Positions 31,460 to 42,850 of a DNA stretch of 64,000 nt are shown here, one piece after another (position 1 is the first letter of the stretch; each line of letters starts with the position of its first letter). The translations under genes were made by a program, and so were the position numbers. The DNA comes from Waltergamsia citrina (lineage: Eukaryota > Ascomycota > Sordariomycetes > Hypocreales > Bionectriaceae). The notes below the pieces were generated by a model. The model had not been told where the DNA came from, did not search any database, and saw only the letters and a list, made by a program, of their open reading frames with translations. The DNA lies in NCBI GenBank assembly GCA_022814615.1, contig JAKLNE010000037.1, positions 1 to 64,000 of the forward strand. The letters are read 5' to 3'.

Positions 31460-32409
31460 CTCTGGAGCTGAAGAACAAAAGTGAGAAAAAGAAGAGAACG
31501 TGGGTGATTGAACTCGAGAATGAAACCCTGATCAATATTAGGAGATATAATAAACGCTCTATCTGGAGGGTCTCCGGAAATCTTGCGGCCAACGCTATGG
31601 TAGCCTTGGTTTTCCTCCTTCCAATGCGGGAATCAATCGGACCTCGCATCTGGCCGAGGCCGGACCTAGGGCCAGACCTCCCCCTTGCCAATTATCCTGG
31701 TTGGGGAACCAGAAACAACTTATAACAAGGGCGTACCTCTCCGCTTTCGTTTCAAGAATTGACTGCATGGGGTTATCGTAGATTAAAGATAAGCATAACT
31801 CCAAAAAAGGTCATCCCACGTTAGGGATCTGCTCACCACGCTAGGACCGGGTTAAGGAGCTGCAAAGACTTTTTCAATGATGCCCGCGTGTTGGTCTTGC
31901 AGAAGGGGACTACAACACGTGATGCTAAGGATGACTGTTGTGTTGTAAGTGAGCATATTTTACCTGATCGGGATGATGCCACAACCCAGCGATGCAACAT
32001 CATATTCTTCATATAGCGGGAGCCCGGGCAAGCTTCCGGTCTCCAATTTCGAAAACTGACTGAGGAGGCGCTTTGAAAACATGATGTCCCCAAAGAATAT
32101 GGGTCACAAACGGATCACAATGTGGGCCAGAGTTCAGCTTGTTCTTGCCTTTTGGAGCTCTGACGTGGGAACGAGTGGATGTGACAATAACGCCAGCTAC
32201 ATTGACATTGCGGCGGGTCTGTAGTCTTGCATTATCCCGTAGAAAACATAGTATAAACGAACTTTAAGCATATGACTTATTACTATTAATCTTCAGGCCT
32301 CGGGGTGGCTAAAGGCGGCTAAATTTTTCTCCCCAGGCCTAATCTGTTCTACCTTAAGCCAACTATTTTAGATAGATTTCCCATCTCAAAGGGCCGTCAA
32401 TGATTAAGA
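31460..32409. other. Intergenic, no gene seen
   Basis: About 950 bases upstream of the broken GMC gene and downstream of the PTH11-like gene, both minus strand. No coding signal. Confidence 0.5.
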
Positions 32410-33827
32410 TTAGACTCGAGAATCATTATCGATGACCTCGAAAACTGTTGAATTTTGAACCACAATGCCTCCCCCATTCGTGTTGTCATGACTGGAAGCA
32501 GGCCCTTGACTAGAGATGACAGTATAAACTCCATCTTGCTGTTGCTTCTTGCTTGATTCGGAAGAGAATTCATGGTCCACAACGGCCAGTTGACGCGTTG
32601 AGCTTGTCTCGTCCCCTTCACTCCCTTTGTTGGACTTTCCAAGCGTCGTGAGCCGGATGTTCTTGGTCGATCGGCTGATAGGATGACTGCTGCTTCCATA
32701 CGAGCTGAGGAAGCGTGCGGGAAGAATTCGGGAGAGTATCGGCCGGAGGAGAGGAAAGCAGGCTGCGTCAGGAGAGTTAGTCCATGAAATAAGAGTCGAG
32801 ACGGCTAGGTTTGTTCTGCATCCATCTTCAGAAGGTTTCTTACCTGAGACAACGGCAATGTTCACTTCGACCGACCCCCAGACACAAAACATAGCATAGT
32901 CATACGGCATTTGTTTTGTGTCGTTATCGTAAGTAACCAACTCTGCCAGTACGAACGCCGAAGCCATACATACGCTTAAGTTGAATGAGCTTGAATTCCC
33001 CTAATTGTCTCCTTCTACTTCTCTGAGGGGATACAAACTTACATAATACCGAGCAGGAAAAGGGCGGCAACGGCTAACTTCTGGCCTATACGCATGCGAA
33101 GATGGAAGACCTCAAACAAGGGCAAACCGAGGATGATAAGATCCAAGATAAAGTGAGTCGTAATCGTACCCAGGAAGAATTGGCCGCTGTCAATGTTGCA
33201 CTCCTTATCTGTGATGCTATAGTCCCAGAGAGATTGCACTGGCACGCAGCGGAATATGAGCATGAAGGTCCGAAGAATGATCCATACTACCACTACACAG
33301 AGCAGAACAAGTATGGGAATGCGGATGGAGGAGATTCGGAACAGTCGCCAATATAGACATAAGATGGCAATCTTGGAGCACGCTATCGATGATGCATAAC
33401 AAATCGAGTTGAAGAAGCTGAGGAACCGCGATTGTTCAAGAATGGCCTCGCGTTCGTCGGTCGGCATCGAGTCTGGAATCTTAACACCAAGGTACGAGTA
33501 CATTGTCCCTGATAAAAGAAAAGAAAATCAGTCCTCATCAGTTCCCAACGAAGTTTAGAAGTTTGATGGCATATTTTGCTCACAATGTAACATAATACCG
33601 CAGTAGCCCGTTGCGAATAGCTATTTCTTGCCCTTAGCCATTTTCGCTCATAATAGAAAAACTCCTGAACATGTCAAACTTACAAAGGCGAGAATGGCAA
33701 AATAATCATCAAACCACCAGTTGACCTTTACCATTCTCCGGGCCATGACACGAAGTATCAGCGCCCCCAGAGCGGCGAGCCATGGAATAGCGACCCCAAC
33801 CCAAATGTCAGGCTGTAGTCCTGCCAT
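32410..33827 (-). CDS. PTH11-like / rhodopsin-domain 7TM integral membrane protein
   Basis: Five exons: 33827-33684, 33620-33584, 33508-33043, 32974-32842+2 (exon 4 is 32974-32844) and 32762-32410; introns are 63, 75, 68 and 81 nt; 376 aa. Joining them gives seven hydrophobic spans. The first is WVGVAIPWLAALGALILRVM. The third is in SSIACSKIAILCLYWRLF, with the Lys, Tyr and Arg that are typical of the fungal rhodopsin-like domain. Others lie in IPILVLLCVVVVWIIL and THFILDLIILGLPLF. CVPVQSLWD precedes a conserved-looking CNIDSGQFFLGT loop. The last 100 residues are a Ser/Thr-rich cytosolic tail. No CFEM domain is present. The family includes surface-sensing receptors, but most members are uncharacterised. 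Confidence 0.88.
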
Positions 33828-35220
33828 GATTGACGAAGTTTATGCTCCCATAAAACGCATGACCGTATAATAGAAATCAACGCAAAACGGGGAAGGAATT
33901 GACTCAGGAGTTATATAATAAGGAGCTGCAACAAGAAAAATACAAACATAATGTTGGCTTTCCTTAAATCCTGACAGACATCGACAATAAATGAGTAGCG
34001 CAAGAGATGGGGTGGTTGATTGAACTCGCGTAAATGAGAGAACGGCCCTGATTTACGTCTTGGCACAAAGCTGTCGAAGTAGTTCGTAGCTAGAGGCCCG
34101 GGGATGCGGAAGCAAACCATGTGGCTGTCACTAGCCCCAGATTTTAATCTAGAGCTGAATCGTCCCCTGTCCCTTGGCGTGCAACAGCTCCAACCTAAAC
34201 AGAAGTGAGTCGGGTAATCATTAGGTACTCGAAACAACCTACGCGTAAATGCTAGCCTAGAGCAGTTTAAATTGGTGGCTATTAGTTAAAGCCACACACC
34301 AACGAGTCAGAGGTGGCCACACCCCGAACACCCTGTTTGACAGAACTACGCCTTATAGGGAGGGATTAATCTCACAATCCAATCGTACGATATGAATCGG
34401 AACATCTATATTATAGTTCCGAAGCCATGGGTCAGTATCGAGGTGTGGGTTCAATGCTGTTACATACATCTACAATTCCCCTGACTAGTCGACTGAATGG
34501 CAGCCAACGTGGGTAGGTAGTGCCTTTGCTAAGATAAGTAGTACCTACTCCCAGAAAATAGCATCTCTGCCCAGGCAGGCTTGTAACGCCACCTGTCGCC
34601 TACTATGAGGCCATGGAAAAGGACGAGGGGTTATTTGAAATTTGATTACTCGAATCAATAGTTCATATCGTACTTCCTGCTTATTATGTATGTAAGCGCG
34701 GATTACGCGTCGATTGCATGCTTTCCCGTCATGTTTTTTTAATATAGAGGGGGTTCTACTTTAGATCAACTAGAGCAGATCAACTAGAGCAAGTGGGCAG
34801 TAAATACCAGGATGTTGAAGCCAGAGCTCAAAGTATAATAGAGTGCTGTTCGTGGATGATTTGAATCCGGTCAAGAGCCGGTTACTGTCTGCTGCTTCCC
34901 CTATCAACTCTAGGGCCAGCATAGCAAGGCTTCGTTCAAAATTACAGTGGTTTGCGGAATGCTCTACATCATTTATTTACAAGAAGAGAGATTAGTTGTA
35001 GCTTGTAAAATAGAAAGAATCAAAGCACTTCAGGTTTCGATTTCAGCCGTGGCTTGCGTTTTGCATCATGATCCACAAAGGGGTAATCTAACAATCCTGC
35101 CCCAGAGTCTTCAAAACCGCGCAGCCTAAATTGTCTTTCAGGGTCACTCGTTGTTCTCTTATCAACGTATGAAATACGTGTCATTGTTTACATGAGAAAT
35201 TCCAACTTTGCCAGCAAATT
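33828..35220. other. AT-rich intergenic, no gene seen
   Basis: About 1.4 kb of divergent intergenic DNA. A direct repeat GATCAACTAGAGCA occurs twice back to back near 34765-34792. Otherwise only short frames. Confidence 0.5.
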
Positions 35221-35511
35221 ATGAGGGTCCCAATAATAACCTCCGTGTTCATCTCAGCGGTCGCGCATAACGCAAAAGCAGCTCAACACCAGCAGTGTAA
35301 GTGTGGACCAGACGCACCCCTTTGTCCGGACAATTTTACTTGCGTATCCGACTCTGATGCAGGCATCAATCTTGATACATTCCACGAGCTCTGCATTCAT
35401 AAGACGATGCACAAGTCTTGCAGCCAAAATGTGGATGGTCCAGATGATTGTGATGAGGGGTTTCGTTATATGGATGACCCGAGAAAAAAGGAAGATGGTG
35501 GGGTGTGCTGA
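35221..35511 (+). CDS. Small secreted cysteine-rich protein (effector-like)
   Basis: Single-exon frame of 96 aa. The first 20 residues form a plausible signal peptide (MRVPIITSVFISAVAHNAKA, cut near A20/A21). The mature 76 residues hold eight cysteines (CKC, LCPD, FTCV, LCIH, SCSQ, DCDE and the C-terminal VC), an even number consistent with four disulfides. There are no tryptophans and no recognised domain. It is isolated between long AT-rich spacers, a usual setting for lineage-specific secreted proteins. An effector or antimicrobial role is possible but not shown; the ORF could also be chance, though the signal plus cysteine pattern argues against that. Confidence 0.6.
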   Translation: MRVPIITSVFISAVAHNAKAAQHQQCKCGPDAPLCPDNFTCVSDSDAGINLDTFHELCIHKTMHKSCSQNVDGPDDCDEGFRYMDDPRKKEDGGVC

Positions 35512-36897
35512 GGTATGCTTGGTGTTTAAGTCCTTGAATTTGTTCCTGTTCTCGATGAGGATAATACATGTCCCTCAGGATTATTTTATTACCCTTCATC
35601 CCGCACACTCTTGTCTGATTGAATGCAAGATCACCGAGAGACAGGTGTATGTCTTTAGTTGTTTTCAAGTGGACTCACTAGGTTTCTTGATAATACCAGA
35701 AAAGAAATCTAGAAAGTACACGGATGGAAGTACAGACTAAACCTATATCTACAATGCTAGTTGCCGCCGCTTTATCAAGTATTCGCGATATATCGCTCAA
35801 ATAATCTTTAAAGCCGACCCGAAAGCAAATAAATGTGCTTGAGAAATTGAAGCAATGTGAACTATTACGACGGTAGTGCAGGAGGTAACCCAGTTGCAAC
35901 TTAAAAAACTGAAACAAAAGGAACAATGATGAGAAGAAAAGGCGGGTCGTGCCGCTATAATACAACTCGCAAGCCGTACCCGCGCTACTAAAGCTAATCA
36001 AGCCTTCATGCGCTAGGTGAAATGCGAATTCGCAGTGCCCCAGGGTACTAGCTAGTATTGCGTAACAATATGTTCTTCTCTATGTAATTACTATTGGCGA
36101 GAAAAATCATACAGATTCTCTGGAGCAGCTCACTGTAGTACGGAGGCTACTAGCCTAGCCATTTAAATACTAAGACAAGCATATTACTTGAAAGAAATGA
36201 AGTGGTTGGTAGAACCTGCTGTCGGTGCACTGATATCCTGACCAATCAAGGGCCAATAAGCTCTCCGTATATTGTATAAATAGTAGGCCTCGAGCACTCT
36301 GGAGAAGGTCAGAGATCAATACAGTCACAACTACTCTCCTTCTATTTAGAAACTACCAAACTACTATAAAATTGCTAAGCTTTCTCACTCCCTTAATCCC
36401 CCCTTTATATCTCTGACATCTACTGCTAAGTGAAATGTAGAGATTAACGTGCGGTGAGTACATGTATGGAGGTAATTAAGGAGGTAAGTATAGAAGTACC
36501 TAGAAAGGCAAATACAAAAAAAAGACTATAGAGCTGAATATATCTTTGAATAGGCTTTTATTTCCTTATCAGACCTGATGTTAAACCTGTACTGAACATA
36601 CCGTTTTATGTTCCGTAATACTAGGTGGTAATTTTATAAACAGTGGTTTAAGTGTTTATCTCATCAACTTACATTGTGTCTTTAGAAATTCTTTACTTAG
36701 CTTGTGGTCTGGGCTTATCCGGCTGTGGGGACATAAGTAATTGACTTTGGTATCATCACCATTACACTATTTTGGACTCTAGCTTAAGTTTAGAAGACTT
36801 CATGCTTGTAATTTCCTTAGCTAAGTGCATGTTTACTAAGAACAAAGCGAATCCCCTATAACCTCCAAAATCCATTTCATTGTAATCTTGCCTTAAG
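35512..36897. other. AT-rich intergenic, no gene seen
   Basis: About 1.4 kb, strongly AT-rich (especially 36050-36900). Convergent 3' ends lie on each side. No feature recognised. Confidence 0.5.
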
Positions 36898-37653
36898 CTA
36901 CTCCACAGAGATATCCTTAGGGTGATCACGCTTTTTGGTGCGGCGGAGAGGTGGCCCAGGGATCGGATAAGAGGTGGCCCCTTTGTTGATGTCAAACAGA
37001 ATACCAGGGTCATTAGCGCGGTACAAACTGGTGCCGGCTGTGCCACCAGGACGCGATGAGCCACCTCCAGTGACTTGCAAGTTGATGCACTGGGGGTACA
37101 ATTGCGCACCGTTGGGCTGAGCGCCGCTGTGTAGAGCAATGATCTCATGGCGCAAAACGTAGTTGCCGGCAGCCAGGTCGCTGGGGATGGTGACACGCCA
37201 CTGGTTTCCGTTTCTAATGAGCTCATCGGCAGCCCAGACGCCATTGGTCAGACCCTTCTCGGCAATCTTGAAAAACTGCAGGCTGCCCTTGTTGGCACTG
37301 GAGCAGCTACCACTGCAACTGGCCAAGTAGTCGATGACGGGTCCCTTGTGCGACTCAGGCCATGTGTTCCACTTGAGGGTTATAGTCTCCCCGGCGCGGA
37401 CCGTGACGTGTGACTGCCCCGGTGTGGCCTGCTTGTGGCAGATCACATCCGGGGATCCAGCAGCGTTAGGCTCAACGAAGCCAAGATCTTGCTGAGCAGT
37501 CCTCCAACCCGGAACAGCAGGTGGGTTAGGTTGATACCAGTGGGTCGATGGATTGTAGTTGGTTGTAGTTTGACCACCAACCGTTATGGTCTCAACGAAT
37601 CCGTGTCCAGCAACGGAGGCCACGGAGGCCAGTGTTAGGAAGAGTGACTTCAT
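36898..37653 (-). CDS. AA9 lytic polysaccharide monooxygenase (secreted)
   Basis: Single-exon gene of 251 aa. A 16-residue signal peptide ends in ...VAG so that the mature chain begins His-Gly-Phe. This N-terminal His17 is the first half of the copper histidine brace. The second His is H102 in WPESHKGPVIDYLA, and the axial Tyr is Y186 in QLYPQC. RHEIIALH (second-sphere His169) is also in place. Cysteines in ICHK, SCSGSC and QCIN give the usual disulfides. The chain ends after NKGATSYPIPGPPL with a short Lys/Arg tail and no CBM1. The enzyme would cleave cellulose or xyloglucan oxidatively outside the cell. The next gene upstream on the same strand is an AA7 oxidase. Confidence 0.95.
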   Translation of the reverse strand: MKSLFLTLASVASVAGHGFVETITVGGQTTTNYNPSTHWYQPNPPAVPGWRTAQQDLGFVEPNAAGSPDVICHKQATPGQSHVTVRAGETITLKWNTWPESHKGPVIDYLASCSGSCSSANKGSLQFFKIAEKGLTNGVWAADELIRNGNQWRVTIPSDLAAGNYVLRHEIIALHSGAQPNGAQLYPQCINLQVTGGGSSRPGGTAGTSLYRANDPGILFDINKGATSYPIPGPPLRRTKKRDHPKDISVE

Positions 37654-39101
37654 ACTGCAGCTTCAGAGGCAGGCAGGAGATTAAAGATCGGCAGAGGTAG
37701 AGATTGTTTAGAATATGCTTAATTGATGGTTGCTGCCACACAGCAGAAGGAATTTCTCCAATATTCTGGGGGTTTCGCGGTCTTCTTATTCTTCCAAACT
37801 CCTCAGAGCTCGTGGCGCCTTCTTTGTTCATCCTACTGACATTTCGTTGATGCTTTCCCCGACTTTGTTCTCGGTCTCTGGGCGAAGACATTCTTACGAC
37901 GTGGCGGAATGCAATCAGACAATAGTTTGTCGATATGGAAGTGCACTAGTCCCTCTGGTAGTCTGCGGAAGCCGTTGCTCCGCGATTTACCTCTTTTTGA
38001 CTGGTACTAGACCTTGGGCACTAATTTATTAAAAGCGCACAGCAGGAGTCGAGACCGGGCCTCGATTAGTGAAAATCACTTGCCGAGTGTGATATAACAA
38101 TCAATACACTTCCCTAGACATCAGATTGGCTGAACAGTTCTCCACAGTGCAGCACCATTCAGCATCTTCAGCGAAGCGGTGATTCTAGGGAAAGTTGGAA
38201 ATCAGGTTGAAGACGGCCCAACATAGGAGCTTTGAAACTGACCACCAAGTAGAGTACTTCAAAAAGACAAATCTTTTCCACTATTTCAGAAAATAAGAAA
38301 TTCATTCCAATGGAAACTGGAAAGGAGTGGTATAAAGTCATGCTCTATCTCGTCATACCAAAGCGGAGGGTGAGTAGCGTGAATCAAATAGGTAGCGGAT
38401 GGTGGTTCCGATGGATCTTTCCGGAACGAGAGCTCTATGGGCTAAGTTGATCAATAATTCATCCAATAACTGCCTCATTCATCCATCAGTATTTCCAGAT
38501 TCGGAGTAAGAGTGTCTGCTGTGTCCTGTGATGTTCCAGTTCGAGGACCAAGTAACGTCAGAACTTGCACCAGATAGTGAGGTTCCCCGGCTATCAATAA
38601 TCTTCAGATATGCCGGAGAACGTGAACCTAGCACCAACGTGAGAATGTATCTCTAGATAAAGTGGGTTTTGCAATTCGACGGGTTTTGGAAAAGGGTCTT
38701 GCTGCCCTGCTATTTCAATCCATAGTCAAAAGAGGTCAGCAGCGCATTCTACGTGTGTTGACCTCTTGTGCGCTAGCTTCTTCCTGTAAGAAGCAGCGTA
38801 CTTAGTGACCATGTAACTTATAAGATTCTTAGCTCTTCCAAACCCCCCACAGATTTAGCCTAATTATCGACTCCACAAAGTCTATTCCCCGCGTTTCTAG
38901 ATCTTGTCAAGACTCGGGAGCTTCATGAAGCAAAGCCAAGAGAAATTCAAGGCATGTAAGTTCTGTCTTAAGTCAAATGATATACGTGAAGTGTATGTAC
39001 AGCGAAAACCCCGCGATCTAAGGTAGTGCTCTATCGTCCAGTCTTTCAGTAGATCCACGCAGTCTATGTTCACGACGTTCCTATGTGCAGTCTTTCATCA
39101 T
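37654..39101. other. Intergenic between AA9 and AA7 genes
   Basis: About 1.45 kb. The LPMO promoter must lie at its left end and the AA7 3' UTR at its right. No gene seen. Confidence 0.55.
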
Positions 39102-40720
39102 CTATTTCTCAGCTTGAATAGACTGTGGGTTCGAGAAGACGCCCATTGGGTCGTATTCAGCCTTAACCCGCTGCAGCCTTTCTAGGTTCGTGGTCCAGTA
39201 CTGCTGCTGAGCTACCTCCTGGCTTAGCTCCGAGTCGATATAGTTGGCATAGCGACCCCAGTCTTCGTCCGCCATCTCACCCTTGAGGCTGTCCATGAAG
39301 CCGTTGACAAACTCAATGGCATCGTTAGTGTCAACTTCGGGCGGCGTTGGTGAGGAGAATTGGAACAGCCAGAGCTTATCGCGATGAGCGTAGCCGGTGT
39401 CGTCAGCGGACACAGCGGCAATGGCTGAGTTGGGATCGCCATGGACGTCCATCTGCAACCACCACGGGAAGACATCTTGTTGGAGGGCTACGTCGACCCA
39501 GTAGTCAACGAAAGAATTCATGGCAGATTCTGGGATCGATTTGGTCACCAAGCTTGAGGTGTACGAGTCGTCGTGCTGCGCAAGTAAGTCAGTTCGGTCC
39601 TGTACGAGTTGTCTCTGCGGACAGGTCACTTACATCCGTGAATGGGTATGTGATGTTCAATGGATCACCATACGTCCACGACTCAAGCATCTCCAGCCAG
39701 TTGCCCTGCTCACTAATCGTGAGGTTGGAATGCCATTTTAAGCCCATGGTGTCGTTGAAAGGCCCAATAGCGGCAAGAGCATCCTCCTTCTCACCGTGGT
39801 AGACAAACTCAAGCGTCGTCGAAGCCAACTCGAAGCGCATGTTCAGCTTGCTGTCCAGCTCGCCATCCTCGAGTAGCTTCTGCCAAGTCAGCAGCGCCTC
39901 CGAGAGCTCTTCCTTGGTCTCAATGCCTTTGCCGGTGGGGACGCTGAACCAGGAGAAGTCGTGCGACACGTCAAAGGTATCAAACTCGAACTCGACGACA
40001 ACGCCGAACGATGAGCCTCCGCCGCGGAGGGCCCAGAAGAGGTCTGAATTCTCCGACTCCGATGCATGCACCAAGGATCCATCGGCGAGCACCACATTCG
40101 CGCCGATCATCCAATCTAGTGCAAGTCCGTGCGTGTGAGAGCTGAACCCGAACCCGCCGTGGAGGACGTGGCCACCAGAGCCGACACTGAGAAGTTGTCA
40201 GTTTTGAAATTCAAAATATCACACAGTCTTAAACGTACCTTGGGCATGTTCCGTGCGAGATGGCTCTCTGTCCTTGCTCGTACAGTTCCAAAGCGATCAC
40301 TCCGAGCCTGGTCCCAGCACTCACGAGCGCAGTGTTGTCGTCTCGCAACGTTACTTCGTGCCACCTATCCAGCTGTATGACTAGATGGCCATCGTCACCA
40401 CCGAGCCCGTAGTTGGCATAGCTGTGGCCGCCGCTCTTTGCAGACACCTTGATGCCAGCCTCGGCGGCACAGCGCACAGCATCCTGCACATGCTCGGTCG
40501 CTGTCGCGTACACCACAGCGCGAGGAGCGAATGTGGCGAGGCGCAGGTTCCATGGTGCTATGGCGGCATCCCACGTCTCCGAGTCAGAGTCGACGTAGGC
40601 GAGGTCGGCAGCGTCAAGGCACGCATCAAGCTCATCCTGTCTGGTGAGCAGGGAGGTGCCACTCATTGGTGAGGCGTACGCCGCCATAGCCATGAAGAGG
40701 AGCGAAATGGCAGGCTTCAT
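39102..40720 (-). CDS. Secreted AA7 oligosaccharide oxidase/dehydrogenase (BBE-like, bicovalent FAD)
   Basis: Three exons: 40720-40239, 40186-39634 and 39575-39102; introns are 52 and 58 nt; 502 aa. A signal peptide (MKPAISLLFMAMAAYA) is followed by the PCMH-type FAD domain. Both flavinylation residues are present: His99 in SGGHSYANYG and Cys159 in HGTCPSVGSGGH (formed across the first splice), the hallmark of 6-S-cysteinyl, 8-alpha-histidyl FAD in AA7 gluco- and chito-oligosaccharide oxidases. The BBE C-terminus YGDP...YDPMGVFSNPQSI is complete. It oxidises the reducing C1-OH of a sugar chain, passing electrons to O2 or another acceptor. Its proximity to an AA9 gene fits a role in cell-wall sugar oxidation. 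Substrate not determinable. Confidence 0.93.
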
Positions 40721-42850
40721 ACTGGCGTATCAATAACTAAAAGTCGTTACTAAAGAGGACCTCTTGTCGGGTTGTCTATCCCAGCGAGCCCAGCAATTGG
40801 CAGAAGGATCACGGAGCGTGAAGACCCATCATGCCAATGACTGATGACAGGGCCGCACGGCCATCTTTATCTACGATTTGCGTCCCTTATTTTATGGGGA
40901 TGGTTCAAGCCAAAATTCCAGGGGTCGCCGGGCACAGCAAGGCAGCTTGTTGTCTCCTCCCTGATCGTTGCTTTCCCATAAAGGATGATCGTAACGTTCC
41001 GTAATTAGTCGCGCCCAAGGGAAGCGTGGAGAATAACGCGTTTGAGGGCCCTGGCTGCGGGAGTCTTGGCTCCGTCTACCGCGCCGCATCCGTTGGCCTT
41101 CCGCTGTGCCGACAATAACTGCAAGGGGTAAGCTGGTAAGCACATGGATATCAGCTTATCATGATAATCCAATTGACGGGAGAAGAGAGAATAATTGATT
41201 GTTGGCTCTACGTTCCGTCGTCAAATCTACTACGAGTAGTAGCGGGACCGGGACAGCTTTGCATTGTTAGTGCCAGTATCCCAGTGTTCTGGGTTGGCGC
41301 CATCGTGTTTAGGACAAGATGTGCCCTGTCTGTCGGACCGTAATTCCTAAGTGCAAGTAGTTCACCCCACGGTAGGCGCTGATCCATCGAAAGCATGGGT
41401 TAAGCTTCTAATATCGCAAAGGTACCAATGTTATTGCTCGTAGATGCAGAACTACTAGTAGTATTCTTAATTAGCAGGGAAATTTCATTTAACATTTGGA
41501 TTAACAACCTCCAATTGACAATGGCAGGCTTTCTAGCTCTAATAATATTTTTGCACATATGGACCAACACGACTAAAGATCCCAATGAGGACAATCGCAA
41601 CCCCCTGTTCAACTTATCCTACTTCTCCACACGCACTTGGAATCGAGATACTTTGAGGAACTTTCCGTGTGCTGTCTGTAGATGTAGTTTGGCTTGACAC
41701 AAACATCAATGAGCAGAGCAAAGTCCATAAGCCTTCTATGTAAGAGCATATTACGAGTTTCAGAAGGTCTTGGTTGCATTCCTACCTCGTTCCTATCATT
41801 CAGCCTCGCGTCAAACAGAGATCCGACTGTGGGCATTCGTAAGTATCCGATCAAGGCAAGCCCCCGTGGGGTGTGGGGGTAATTTACACGTAAATTGAAC
41901 ACGACCAAGTAGGCCAACATTGCCATTTGAGGATGCACATATTAGTTGCAAGATACTGTGATTCATATTACATCCCTCATTCAGCCTCTAGTATCAGAAC
42001 TGATCGACTGATAATAGTGCCGACTCAAGCGCAAAGGTTCTCCGGGTTCCAATTAATTGAAATCATTCGCTTATTCAATTAGGCACATTAATTAGATGAC
42101 AGAGTGGTTTCGGTGTTACCACTGTCCACGAGAATACATGTAGAGTCAGCTTTTGATTCGCAAGATCCCCCCCAACAAACTCATAATTTGGAAGTCGGCC
42201 CATACTGAAATCCAAATGACACGAGTGATTTTTCTCTCAGAGAACCAGTGACCCTCTGTTGTCTAGGACAGGCCGCGTATTCGGCCCTCACAGCCCGCAT
42301 TCAAATCCTGTGGATCTATTGCCCGCTTTGGGTGTGATCCGAGTGTCCGGTTCACAACGAGGCTCCCTCCGAGCACGTTGACTTATGATAGCCTCTCTTC
42401 TGCTGCATGGAGGCTCGCAATCATCTGGAAACACACTAGGGATACCGTGATTTGCGATGTCTATGTCCAGGCGGGTTGCCGACACTGCGATCTCGATCCT
42501 TCATCATGCGGTCCTCAATTCCGCCCTCGCGCGATCACATTACCCGGCTCGTCAGTTTTCCACACAATAGTCTGACATGGTGTTCTCGAACCGCCCGTTG
42601 ATACCGCTTTTTCAGTTACACAAAATATGTCCCACTGATAGAATCATTGACTGCTTGCGCCGTCACACCTTTTACGGTCATCCAACCTACTTAATAGTAG
42701 TGAGCCATGGCTCAGCTTTGGTTAAGGCCGGCTCGTTCCCAAGCGAGTTGCAGGTGCGTTTTCACCGAGATTCGTTCCCGTCTTTTTTTCGAGCTGATCG
42801 TAGTTCATGCTGCACTTTTAATATGTATTTTCTGCTCACTATGATTAGGC
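40721..42850. other. Long intergenic region, no gene seen
   Basis: About 2.1 kb between the AA7 promoter and the 3' end of the PGAP4-like gene. Frames are short, and none has a domain. Confidence 0.5.
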
